From an uncultured bacterium (GTDB lineage: Bacteria; Actinomycetota; Coriobacteriia; Coriobacteriales; Coriobacteriaceae), in NCBI GenBank assembly GCA_905215205.1, contig CAJMPK010000031.1:1-12318 (forward strand): a DNA stretch of 12,318 nucleotides, written 5' to 3'. Below the pieces are notes generated by a model, which saw nothing but the letters and a program-made list of their open reading frames with translations, was not told where the DNA came from and ran no database searches. Position 1 is the stretch's first letter; every line of letters begins with the position of its first letter. This document shows, one piece after another, positions 1-7,267 of this stretch. Made by a program: the position numbers and the translations under genes.

Positions 1-55
1 GAACCCGCGAGTGTCAGCTTGGGAAGCTGATGCCTTACCACTTGGCGATGCCCGC
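1..55 (-). tRNA. tRNA-Gly (anticodon CCC), 3' part cut by window edge
   Basis: Read on the minus strand from position 55, the sequence has a 7-base acceptor strand GCGGGCA, then U8, a D-arm with GCC/GGC stem and an AAGTGGTAA loop, a 5-bp anticodon stem TCAGC/GCTGA and the 7-base loop TTCCCAA. This places CCC at the anticodon, reading the glycine codon GGG. A 5-base variable loop and the start of the T-arm (GCGGG then TTC) follow before the window ends, so the 3' T-arm half and acceptor strand lie outside. Identity is read from arm geometry, not from a covariance-model search. A promoter sits just upstream at 69-98. Confidence 0.93.
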
Positions 56-68
56 TTGTGTGTTGGCT

Positions 69-98
69 AGTATAACGCGGTTGTCTTGTTCGATACAA
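69..98 (-). promoter_or_regulatory. Sigma-70-type promoter of the tRNA-Gly gene
   Basis: On the minus strand a -35 box TTGTAT (93-98) and a -10 box TATACT (69-74) are separated by 18 bases. Transcription would start near position 62, about 7 bases before the mature tRNA 5' end at 55, a typical spacing for a tRNA gene. The -35 box overlaps a small inverted repeat CTTGT/ACAAG (85-89 and 95-99), which may be chance. Confidence 0.6.
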
Positions 99-352
99 GG
101 GTGGTGATGCTTGTTTTAGCTGTGGAGATTCGTTTGAAAATCGCGTCAATTGTGGAGACGAGGACCTTTGATTTCCTGTTCTCCCCATCTTCTACCTGCA
201 CTTTTGCTTGATTGTTGTATTTGAGCTCAATTTGTCAGGAATTGGGCAAGCTTTTGGTCAGGCTCCGGTACTTACCCGCATGAACCTCGGGGGTAGCCTC
301 ATCCTACGCGTCGCAGCCTCCCCGTGCGGCGCACGAGGGATAAGGAGCAGCC
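99..352 (+). other. Non-coding upstream region and possible leader of the adhesin gene
   Basis: No credible gene lies between the tRNA and the adhesin. An 8-base direct repeat TGTGGAGA occurs at 121-128 and 151-158, exactly 30 bases apart. Further right, AGGCT (260-264) can pair with AGCCT (295-299) and ACCC (274-277) with GGGT (291-294). A short hairpin, 319-327 with 331-339 (loop GGC, one C/A mismatch), ends two bases before the ribosome binding site. No promoter stands out; TTGATT at 168-173 with TCTACC at 191-196 is a weak pair with 17-base spacing. The folding suggests a structured 5' leader, but no known riboswitch class was recognised. Confidence 0.35.
342..347 (+). promoter_or_regulatory. 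Ribosome binding site of the adhesin gene
   Basis: AAGGAG lies 5 bases before the ATG at 353 and fixes that start. It sits directly downstream of the hairpin at 319-339, so folding there could affect access to it. Confidence 0.75.
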
Positions 353-3300
353 ATGTCCAACGCACCCACGCACTCTGTCCGCAGCGCAATCGCAACAGGT
401 CCGCTGCTCCTGCTCCTCTTCCTGCTTTTCGGCTGCCTGGCACCGGGAGCCGCATTTGCCGTCGATGGCTACGACCAGCTCGGCTTCCGCACTATTAGCG
501 ATGATTGTGGACCCTTCTTCATCGGCAAGTATGAAGCTCAAGACACCTCGATTGCCTACTGCATGAACCAGGAGCGCCCCGGCCCCACCAAACCGGGCGG
601 CCCATGGCTCAACTTTGATCAAGGCTGGGTGTGGCTCGACGACGAGTTCGCGGCAATCGTTTGTCACGGATATCCAACCACCACGTCGTTTGGCGGTTAC
701 CATCTTTCACCCGATCGCGCCCGCGCCGCCACCCAGCTTGCCGTATGGATGCTCAACGGCACTACCCATGTCGACGGCACCTACTCCTACACGACCGCTC
801 AGGGTAAAACCAAGAGCGGACACTTTACCGCCGACAATGAAGTCGTGGCGGCTGCGCGGTGGCTCCACGACAGCGCAAAATCAGGAAGCATCAAAGCCGC
901 TCCGCACCGCGCGCGACGCTATCTAGGGGCCGTATCGGGCGGCAGCAAACGTCAAGACATGCTCTATGTACTGCCGGCGGTCTCTGTTTCCTTCCAAAAG
1001 CAGTCTGCTAACACCGTTATTACCAGCGGAAACAATACCTATCAGTTTACCGGGGCAACATTCGATATTTTTGAGAGCGCCAGCGGCGCGCGTGTTGGTA
1101 CCATCCAGATGGACGGCAACGGTCGAGTGCAGGCAACACTCCTACCCAACACGGCGTACTACCTGATTGAAACGAAGGCGCCGGCCGGCTATGTCCCCCG
1201 TCGTGATCGCATCGCCTTTACCACGGGGAATGACGGCGGGCGGGTCGCCATTGATGAACAGCCCGGCACCATCAACCTGCGTATCGTAAAACTCGATGCC
1301 GCGACGAATGCCGACCCCCAGGTGGTATCTTCACTCGCAGGAGCAGAGTTCACGTGCGTATCACAATCAACCCCTGGATGGGCGCAAATCCTCACGACCG
1401 ACGAAAGCGGTCGGGCCACTCTCGCCGATGTCCCCTTAGGAACCTTTACCATCTACGAATCAAAAGCCCCCGAGGGCTACCTGCCATCCAACGACAGCTG
1501 GACCTATACCGTTGGAGCCGACCAGCTCGGCGATTCAGGCGTGGTCGAGATCGAATCCCGCATTTCCGATATCCCCATTGCGTTTGACCTTGAGATTTCC
1601 AAATTCAAGGATTACGGCAATAGCGACCAATCCGGCCTGGAGCAGCCGGCGGGTGGTGTTGTCTTTGAGGTTGTCAGCAACAGCTCTCAGCAGGTTGTTG
1701 GCACACTGACCACAAACATCTATGGCTTTGCCTCCACCAAAGATCAGCCCGAAGCATGGTTCGGCACAGGCAAGCGACCCGCCGGCGTCCACGGAGCCGT
1801 CCCATACGACCGTGCCGGCTACACGATTCGCGAGGTTCCGGAAACCGTCCCCGAGGGTTTTAAACGTGCAGGGGAATGGACCGTCGGGGCCAATCAGATT
1901 TCCGACGGCGCCGAGCTTCAATATATCGTGGACAACCACGCTCTGTCGACGCATCTCCAGATTGTAAAACGCGATGCCCAAACAGGCGCTTCTGTTCCCC
2001 TAGCCGGATTCACCTTCCAACTCCTCGACAGCAATCACGAACCTGTCTCACAAACTTGCTGGTATCCAGCACATAACGTAATGGACACCTTTACGACTGA
2101 CGCGACCGGCACCGTCACACTGCCCGAATCGCTCGTGCCGGGCACCTATTATGTACGCGAAACCTCGGCCAAAGAGCCCTATCTTGTCGGCGAAGAGATC
2201 GAGGTAAACATACCCGCCGACATGAACCTAACGCCCGTTGCAATAGCCTCGTATTATGACCACGCCGCGACCGGAAACATCAGGATCGTTAAAACCGATA
2301 CCGTAGACGGCAGCAGCCTCGCGGGCGCCGTCTTTGAGATCCGTGCCTCGGGTGATATCGCGCGCCCCGACGGTAGCATTGACGCGCTCGACGGTGAGAC
2401 TGTCGCCACCGTCACGACGGATGAAACTGGAGAAGCACGCGCGGACAACCTCCCACTGGGATCTGGCACCGCACGCTACGAGGTTGTCGAGACTCAAGCG
2501 CCGGCAGGCTTCTTGCTCGATCGGACAACCCATATTGTCGACCTTACTTATGCCGACCAGAAAACACCCGTTGTAGAAGCACGGCTTAACGTATCCGACG
2601 ATTACACCAAGGTTGATATCTCCAAGGTCGATGCAAGCGGTGAGCAGGAAGTGGAAGGCGCACAGCTCACCTTATATGGTCCCGATAAAACCGAAATAGA
2701 CTCCTGGACCTCATCCTACAAGCCACACCGCGTCGAACATCTTGCACCCGGCACCTACTCGTTGCGCGAAATGATGTCTCCGCGGACCTATGACCTTGCC
2801 GAGGAGATAACGTTTGAAATAAAGGATACGGGAGAAGTCCAATCCGTCGCGATGAAGGATGCGCCCATCGAGATCAAGGGGCAGGTCGACAAGCGTCAGG
2901 AACTTGTCCAACCTATCGCAAAGGGTCTGTTGGCTAACGGCGATGGTAAAAACCGCGCCACGACGCAAACCAATAGTGATGGGCTTTTCTCCTATACCAT
3001 CGATGCTCGAAACGATTCCGCTACTTGGGTTGATGAGTTTACGATTACCGATGATCTTGAGTGCACCAAAGACGGCACAGCGAGATTCATCTCAATCGAA
3101 ACCCCCGTCGCCATCGGCGACCTCAACGGTCTGTGCAACGTATGGTATCGCACGACGCCGTTGGACTCGACAGACGTCGGTGAGCCGGCAAACGCGACAC
3201 TTGACGATGGGCACGAAAATCCTTGGCTTGAGTCCGACGAAGTAAAAGAGAGCCTGGGTGAGGACTGTCGCCTCGTCGATTACGACGGTTGGCACCTCTG

Positions 3301-3784
3301 GAAGGCGGATATCTCGACCACGGAATCCACCACACTCGAGGCGAAAGAACTCGACCTTGCATCCAATACCGTCGTAACGGGCATTCGAATTGAATACGGT
3401 GCGGTAGCCGCCGACTTTACGACTCGAAGCGATGCGGATTCTTGGACCCGCGATGATCTCAAAGATGAGCACGACGACCTTGACGATGCCAAAGCAATCC
3501 TTGGCACAGACGCTCGGGGCGCAATCGTGCACATGCAGGCGAGGTCGGCTTATACGCCCCAAACCGCACTCACCAACAGCGCACGCGTCGATCTTTGCCG
3601 CAACGGCGGCGGCGATAAACTTGAGTCACATGACGAGGACCGTGTCATTCAACGCTGTACCCTACCGCAGGACCTACCGGCAACAGGATCAGTTCCCATC
3701 GCCGCTTGCATCACCGCGCTCCTGACCTCGGGTGCCGCAGCCCTATGGTTCGCTCGCCTTAGGTCGATCCCAAAGAAGCGCTAG
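353..3784 (+). CDS. LPXTG-anchored thioester/SpaA-type surface adhesin
   Basis: A 1143-residue secreted, wall-anchored protein. Residues 12-36 form a signal peptide with a likely signal peptidase I site after AFA (36). Residues 37-205 resemble the thioester (TQXA) domain: Cys70 in YCMN and Gln128 in TQLAVW are the expected bond partners, and QDML at 201-204 is a familiar ending. Six SpaA/Cna-B-like domains follow at about 207-305, 307-402, 408-530, 534-637, 641-750 and 752-838, several ending in ETKAPAGY-like motifs. Residues 840-1100 are a beta-rich domain often seen near the C-terminus of such proteins. LPATG (1108-1112), a hydrophobic segment (1113-1134) and the tail RLRSIPKKR complete a sortase signal. 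Families of this build bind host surfaces covalently through the thioester; the ligand here is unknown. No sortase lies nearby. LFGC near residue 28 resembles a lipobox, but the LPXTG layout argues against a lipoprotein. AAGGAG supports the start. Confidence 0.93.
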   Translation: MSNAPTHSVRSAIATGPLLLLLFLLFGCLAPGAAFAVDGYDQLGFRTISDDCGPFFIGKYEAQDTSIAYCMNQERPGPTKPGGPWLNFDQGWVWLDDEFAAIVCHGYPTTTSFGGYHLSPDRARAATQLAVWMLNGTTHVDGTYSYTTAQGKTKSGHFTADNEVVAAARWLHDSAKSGSIKAAPHRARRYLGAVSGGSKRQDMLYVLPAVSVSFQKQSANTVITSGNNTYQFTGATFDIFESASGARVGTIQMDGNGRVQATLLPNTAYYLIETKAPAGYVPRRDRIAFTTGNDGGRVAIDEQPGTINLRIVKLDAATNADPQVVSSLAGAEFTCVSQSTPGWAQILTTDESGRATLADVPLGTFTIYESKAPEGYLPSNDSWTYTVGADQLGDSGVVEIESRISDIPIAFDLEISKFKDYGNSDQSGLEQPAGGVVFEVVSNSSQQVVGTLTTNIYGFASTKDQPEAWFGTGKRPAGVHGAVPYDRAGYTIREVPETVPEGFKRAGEWTVGANQISDGAELQYIVDNHALSTHLQIVKRDAQTGASVPLAGFTFQLLDSNHEPVSQTCWYPAHNVMDTFTTDATGTVTLPESLVPGTYYVRETSAKEPYLVGEEIEVNIPADMNLTPVAIASYYDHAATGNIRIVKTDTVDGSSLAGAVFEIRASGDIARPDGSIDALDGETVATVTTDETGEARADNLPLGSGTARYEVVETQAPAGFLLDRTTHIVDLTYADQKTPVVEARLNVSDDYTKVDISKVDASGEQEVEGAQLTLYGPDKTEIDSWTSSYKPHRVEHLAPGTYSLREMMSPRTYDLAEEITFEIKDTGEVQSVAMKDAPIEIKGQVDKRQELVQPIAKGLLANGDGKNRATTQTNSDGLFSYTIDARNDSATWVDEFTITDDLECTKDGTARFISIETPVAIGDLNGLCNVWYRTTPLDSTDVGEPANATLDDGHENPWLESDEVKESLGEDCRLVDYDGWHLWKADISTTESTTLEAKELDLASNTVVTGIRIEYGAVAADFTTRSDADSWTRDDLKDEHDDLDDAKAILGTDARGAIVHMQARSAYTPQTALTNSARVDLCRNGGGDKLESHDEDRVIQRCTLPQDLPATGSVPIAACITALLTSGAAALWFARLRSIPKKR

Positions 3785-3793
3785 CGCGATGAA

Positions 3794-3829
3794 AAAGCGG
3801 GCGAGCCAGTCCCCTGGCTCGCCCGCTTT
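3794..3829. terminator. Bidirectional rho-independent terminator
   Basis: A perfect 16-bp stem (3794-3809 with 3814-3829) closes a TCCC loop ten bases after the adhesin stop codon. On the plus strand the stem ends in CTTT followed by an AT-rich stretch. On the minus strand five T residues (complement of 3792-3796) follow, giving the better U-tract. It can therefore end both the adhesin transcript and the opposing transcript carrying the small membrane protein. Confidence 0.88.
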
Positions 3830-3850
3830 CAATCATTTAAATCGCCGTAT

Positions 3851-4069
3851 CTACTCTGCAGACGAAGATCCACCATCAACGATTGCCTGCTCGGACTCAG
3901 GAATCCCATCGGCACCCGTACTCTGTTCTTGCTCCACCTCTTCGCTGATTGCGGAGGCGGGGGTCGAGCCCTTTGCACCCACGATGTAGGCAGCCCCAAA
4001 TCCTAACGCAATGGCAATCAAGGTCAAAATCACGTAGACAGGCCAATGGCGCTTAATATACGAAAACAC
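3851..4069 (-). CDS. Small single-pass membrane protein, 72 residues
   Basis: The start is GTG (complement of 4067-4069), chosen because AAGGAG lies 5 bases upstream. Residues 1-8 carry Lys6 and Arg7, residues 9-31 form one hydrophobic segment rich in Val, Ile, Ala and Gly, and residues 35-72 are polar, acidic and probably unstructured. The positive-inside rule predicts the N-terminus in the cytoplasm and the acidic tail outside. The gene begins 21 bases after the stop of the large M28-like gene on the same strand, so the two are probably co-transcribed, with the terminator at 3794-3829 ending the message. No family is recognised. It could be an accessory subunit or a small regulatory partner of the M28-like protein, but only gene order suggests this. 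Confidence 0.75.
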   Translation of the reverse strand: MFSYIKRHWPVYVILTLIAIALGFGAAYIVGAKGSTPASAISEEVEQEQSTGADGIPESEQAIVDGGSSSAE

Positions 4070-4074
4070 GTTGA

Positions 4075-4080
4075 CTCCTT
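4075..4080 (-). promoter_or_regulatory. Ribosome binding site of the small membrane protein
   Basis: AAGGAG on the minus strand, 5 bases before the GTG start, in the 21-base gap after the stop codon of the upstream gene. It decides the GTG start. Confidence 0.75.
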
Positions 4081-4090
4081 AGAGCTCCGT

Positions 4091-7000
4091 CTACGAACGG
4101 CGGATAACCTCGGTCACGACCTCGGATACCGTGGCAATGTTCGTCGGGTTGACATTGTGGGGCAGGTCGTCCTCGGTACGAGCGCAAGCCAGACGCGTGC
4201 CGTCCACGCCGGCGATGGTGAGGGCTCGGCGGCTCGCCTCGAGCGCGGCATAGGCATCGGTCTTGGCATAGGGCATCTCGAGCGCGCCACAATCGACATG
4301 GAACGACTTGCACACCTTGCTGACCAGGTTCATGATGCGGCGATCGCCCTTGAGCAGCTGCTGTTCGCCCTCGACCGTCACCACCGAAAGCCTACCGGCG
4401 CCGACGGATTCAAGATTGATGAAGAATACGCCGCGGAGCTTGTCGCGATGCGAAGCCAAGAAGGCCTTCATACCGGCGCCATCACAATCCGAGGCGCCCG
4501 TTGCCACAAACCAGATATCGTGACCGAGCAGCTCATCATCGCCCATAGAGGCGACAGCCGAGAGCATATCTTCGGAAGAAGCGCCGTCGGAAGACGTAGC
4601 GCCGCCCTTCCAGCCATCGTTATCGTCCTCGAAATTATCCCACGAACCGATGCCGCGACCGGACTTCTTGGCATCGTAATCGTCTTCGACGCCCAACCAG
4701 TCACTCATGCTGTCCTGCTCGTTTTTCTTTTTACGACCGAACAGGCCACCCAGGCCGCGCTTGCGAGACTTGGGTGCCGCCGGGGCGGGAGCCGAAATGG
4801 TCTCGATCGGCTGCGCGCCCGACGCAACGGACATAGGAGGTGCAACGGGTGCCGATGTGGGTTCGGGACCCTGGGCAGTAGCAAAGGGGTCGTTGACCTG
4901 GGCAGAGGGATCGGGAAGGTCGAACAGCGACGTGCGAGACGCAACGTTTGCCTGCTTCATAGACGGCAGCGACGGATCGGGGACCGAAGCCAGAGGAGAC
5001 GAGGAAGGTGCGGGCGACGGTGCCGACGCCGGATCGGGAACATTCATCTGCGGACGCGGCGATGCTTGGGAGGAAATCTGGGCCATAAGGGAATCGACCG
5101 TTTCGTCCTGGGTGGGAGCGACATTGGCAACCGTGGCACCGGAACCACTCGGGGTCGGCATGGTGAAAATCTGCGTGGAGTAAGGCCTCGACTCATCCGT
5201 CTCGGGAGTCTCGGAAACCGCAGGCACTTCCTCCTGCTCGGCCTCGGTCGACTCATCTTGCTCGGCTGCCGCGTATTGCTCTTCGTCAGAGTTGGCCTCG
5301 ACGGACTCGTCCTCGGCGGCATCCTGAATTTCGGCAGCATCAATGGGCTCGTCATCGTCTGCCGCGTCGTCCTGCTCATCGGAAGCAGGAAGGGGCTCGG
5401 CAATCGCGGTGCCTTGCTTTTCAAACGTTATCGTGGAATCGAACTTCGCAGCATCAAACGACATAGTGCTATCGACGTGCTGCTGGGCCTCGAAAGACGT
5501 TGTTGCCTCAACAACGTCCGCGGACGTCGGTTGCTGGGACTCAAAGGACGTTGTAGCTTCGGCGGCGTCGACGGGCACGGACTGCATAGCCTCGTTCTGC
5601 TCGAACTCTTGCGCCGCGAGCTCACGTGCCGCCTCGGCTGCCTGCTGCTGAGCGATAGCCTCCTGCTCGGCAGCCTCGCGTGCGGCAGCGCGCTTCTCCT
5701 CGAAATCGTCGACAAATTTCTTGCCCTTTGCAAGCGCACCCTTAAAGAAGTTGGAAGCGCTGGCGCCAATCGACGAGAACGCCGATGCAATGTCGGCATG
5801 GGGCGTTGCCGCGGGAATCTCGGCAGAGAAATCAGTATCGCTCTCGTAAGACACGCGCCTCGGCTGTTCAACGTAATCGTCGTCAGACTCGTCCGCAACG
5901 TCTTGCGCCGGCGCGGCGGGAGCCAAAATGTCCAGTCCTGCCGCGGGATCGATCGCAGACACCGCCTCGGGCTCGGCAACGGCAGCGGTAACCGCGGCAG
6001 ACTCATCATCCGCAGTGACAACGGGCGCAGGCTCGGGCTCAAACGTCGGCTCCTCGCCCTCCTCGTAATCGAGCGTGCAGGACTCGGGAAGCATTCCGAG
6101 CGCACGGATGGCATCCGAACCAAAGCGGATGTTGCCGGCGGCGTTGCGATAGAGCTTGGGCTCGGGCTCGGCCGCGGCAGGCTCCTCCGCCGGCTCGGCA
6201 GCGGGAACCTCGTCATTGAACTCTTCGGCCTGGACAGCCTGATTCTGGTCCTCGGGCACGATGGCGCCAATCAGCGTCTCGTCGGCAGACGCACCCTCAA
6301 AGCCCTCGATCTGCTCGTCGAAAGCCTCGCCCTGTTCGGGCTCGGTTTGAGCGTCGGGAGCAATCGGCTGACCGAACTCGTCCTCGGCGTAGGTAGGCTC
6401 TTCGTACTCGATGGTGTTGCCGTAGTCGTTTTGCTGCTGGGCCGCGGCATACTCCGCCGCCGCGCGCGCCATTTCCTCGGCACGACGTTTCTGCTCCCCA
6501 AAATAGGTATCGAACGGAACATCGTCGGGAAACTCGTTCTCGCCCTGGAAGGGAGCAACGTTGTCCATAACGCCGAGCATAGCGGCGACAGAAGACTTGT
6601 TGCACACCGCGCCGGACGTATAGGGAAGAATGTGGCGGTTAGAGATGATGTTTGCCGCGTTGGCAAGTGCGACGAGGGAAGCGAGGATCGCGACAATCCA
6701 CAGCAGAACCTTGAGCGCGCCGGGGAGCGGCAGGATACGCAGGATGGCAACGGCAGCAGGGGCAACCGTGGCAACGGGCAACAGCTTGGCGATGAGCGCA
6801 CGATACGAAGCATAGGGCTCGCGGGCGAGCAGCTCAGCACGGGGAGAGTCGTAGTGTGCGACAACGACCACCGGGCGGTTGCGCGGAGACGCGAGCGGGC
6901 CCGAGGCCTTGTGGTAGGCGATGACATTTTGGCTCACGCCCGTCTTGCCCAGGCGCGAAACCACGGGGTGGCCCGTGCGCTCGAGCACGTAAAGAACGGC

Positions 7001-7267
7001 GCCGACAATGGCCAGCAAGGTGCCGACCAAGCCGATACCGCCGCCGATGCCCATCAGCAGGGCGCCGGCAAACGCAAGAATACCGGTAACGGCAAATGCC
7101 AATCTACTGGGCGCCGGGGCATTGAACTCCTGAACCTCGGGGTCAAAGCCGTGGTTGCGGAAGATCTGAGCGATATCCTCGGCAGCCAAGCGCTCTTCTT
7201 CGCTGCATGCCGGCGTAATGCCGGTGTTCTGCAGCAGGTGGTTAATATAGTTCTGGGTGTTCGCCAT
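4091..7267 (-). CDS. Membrane protein with split, divergent M28 peptidase fold
   Basis: A 1058-residue protein. The open frame runs 50 codons further upstream, but GGAG 5 bases before the ATG at 7267 favours this start. Residues 1-50 resemble the N-terminal helix region of membrane M28 peptidases. Hydrophobic segments lie at about 56-75, 77-95, 157-178 and 182-205. The loop between the pairs holds SQNVI (112-116) and the metal motif AHYDS (His138, Asp140). Residues 218-236 match the segment that normally holds the bridging metal Asp, but Cys222 is found there. About 670 mostly acidic, Ala/Glu/Pro-rich residues (about 237-905) follow, including a helical charged stretch (507-561), four repeats (570-617), three PDP motifs and a basic patch (833-849). 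The fold resumes at 906-1058: the usual Glu-Glu is Ser926-Asp927, the next ligand is Glu953, and Asp1004 and His1037 are kept. Four membrane segments put both halves on one side, cytoplasmic by the positive-inside rule. Catalysis is doubtful. Confidence 0.82.
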   Translation of the reverse strand: MANTQNYINHLLQNTGITPACSEEERLAAEDIAQIFRNHGFDPEVQEFNAPAPSRLAFAVTGILAFAGALLMGIGGGIGLVGTLLAIVGAVLYVLERTGHPVVSRLGKTGVSQNVIAYHKASGPLASPRNRPVVVVAHYDSPRAELLAREPYASYRALIAKLLPVATVAPAAVAILRILPLPGALKVLLWIVAILASLVALANAANIISNRHILPYTSGAVCNKSSVAAMLGVMDNVAPFQGENEFPDDVPFDTYFGEQKRRAEEMARAAAEYAAAQQQNDYGNTIEYEEPTYAEDEFGQPIAPDAQTEPEQGEAFDEQIEGFEGASADETLIGAIVPEDQNQAVQAEEFNDEVPAAEPAEEPAAAEPEPKLYRNAAGNIRFGSDAIRALGMLPESCTLDYEEGEEPTFEPEPAPVVTADDESAAVTAAVAEPEAVSAIDPAAGLDILAPAAPAQDVADESDDDYVEQPRRVSYESDTDFSAEIPAATPHADIASAFSSIGASASNFFKGALAKGKKFVDDFEEKRAAAREAAEQEAIAQQQAAEAARELAAQEFEQNEAMQSVPVDAAEATTSFESQQPTSADVVEATTSFEAQQHVDSTMSFDAAKFDSTITFEKQGTAIAEPLPASDEQDDAADDDEPIDAAEIQDAAEDESVEANSDEEQYAAAEQDESTEAEQEEVPAVSETPETDESRPYSTQIFTMPTPSGSGATVANVAPTQDETVDSLMAQISSQASPRPQMNVPDPASAPSPAPSSSPLASVPDPSLPSMKQANVASRTSLFDLPDPSAQVNDPFATAQGPEPTSAPVAPPMSVASGAQPIETISAPAPAAPKSRKRGLGGLFGRKKKNEQDSMSDWLGVEDDYDAKKSGRGIGSWDNFEDDNDGWKGGATSSDGASSEDMLSAVASMGDDELLGHDIWFVATGASDCDGAGMKAFLASHRDKLRGVFFINLESVGAGRLSVVTVEGEQQLLKGDRRIMNLVSKVCKSFHVDCGALEMPYAKTDAYAALEASRRALTIAGVDGTRLACARTEDDLPHNVNPTNIATVSEVVTEVIRRS

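Noticed and set aside
425..460. Lipoprotein signal (LFGC) in the adhesin
   Set aside because: Phe at the second lipobox position is unusual, an AFA signal peptidase I site follows, and the LPATG signal shows the protein is anchored at its C-terminus.
208..703. Short open frames on both strands around the adhesin start
   Set aside because: They overlap the signal peptide and thioester coding region in other frames and show no motif or ribosome binding site.
5417..5560. DNA-level tandem repeat or CRISPR-like array in the TTSFE region
   Set aside because: The units are degenerate, unevenly spaced (18, 11 and 11 residues) and similar mainly at protein level inside an open frame.
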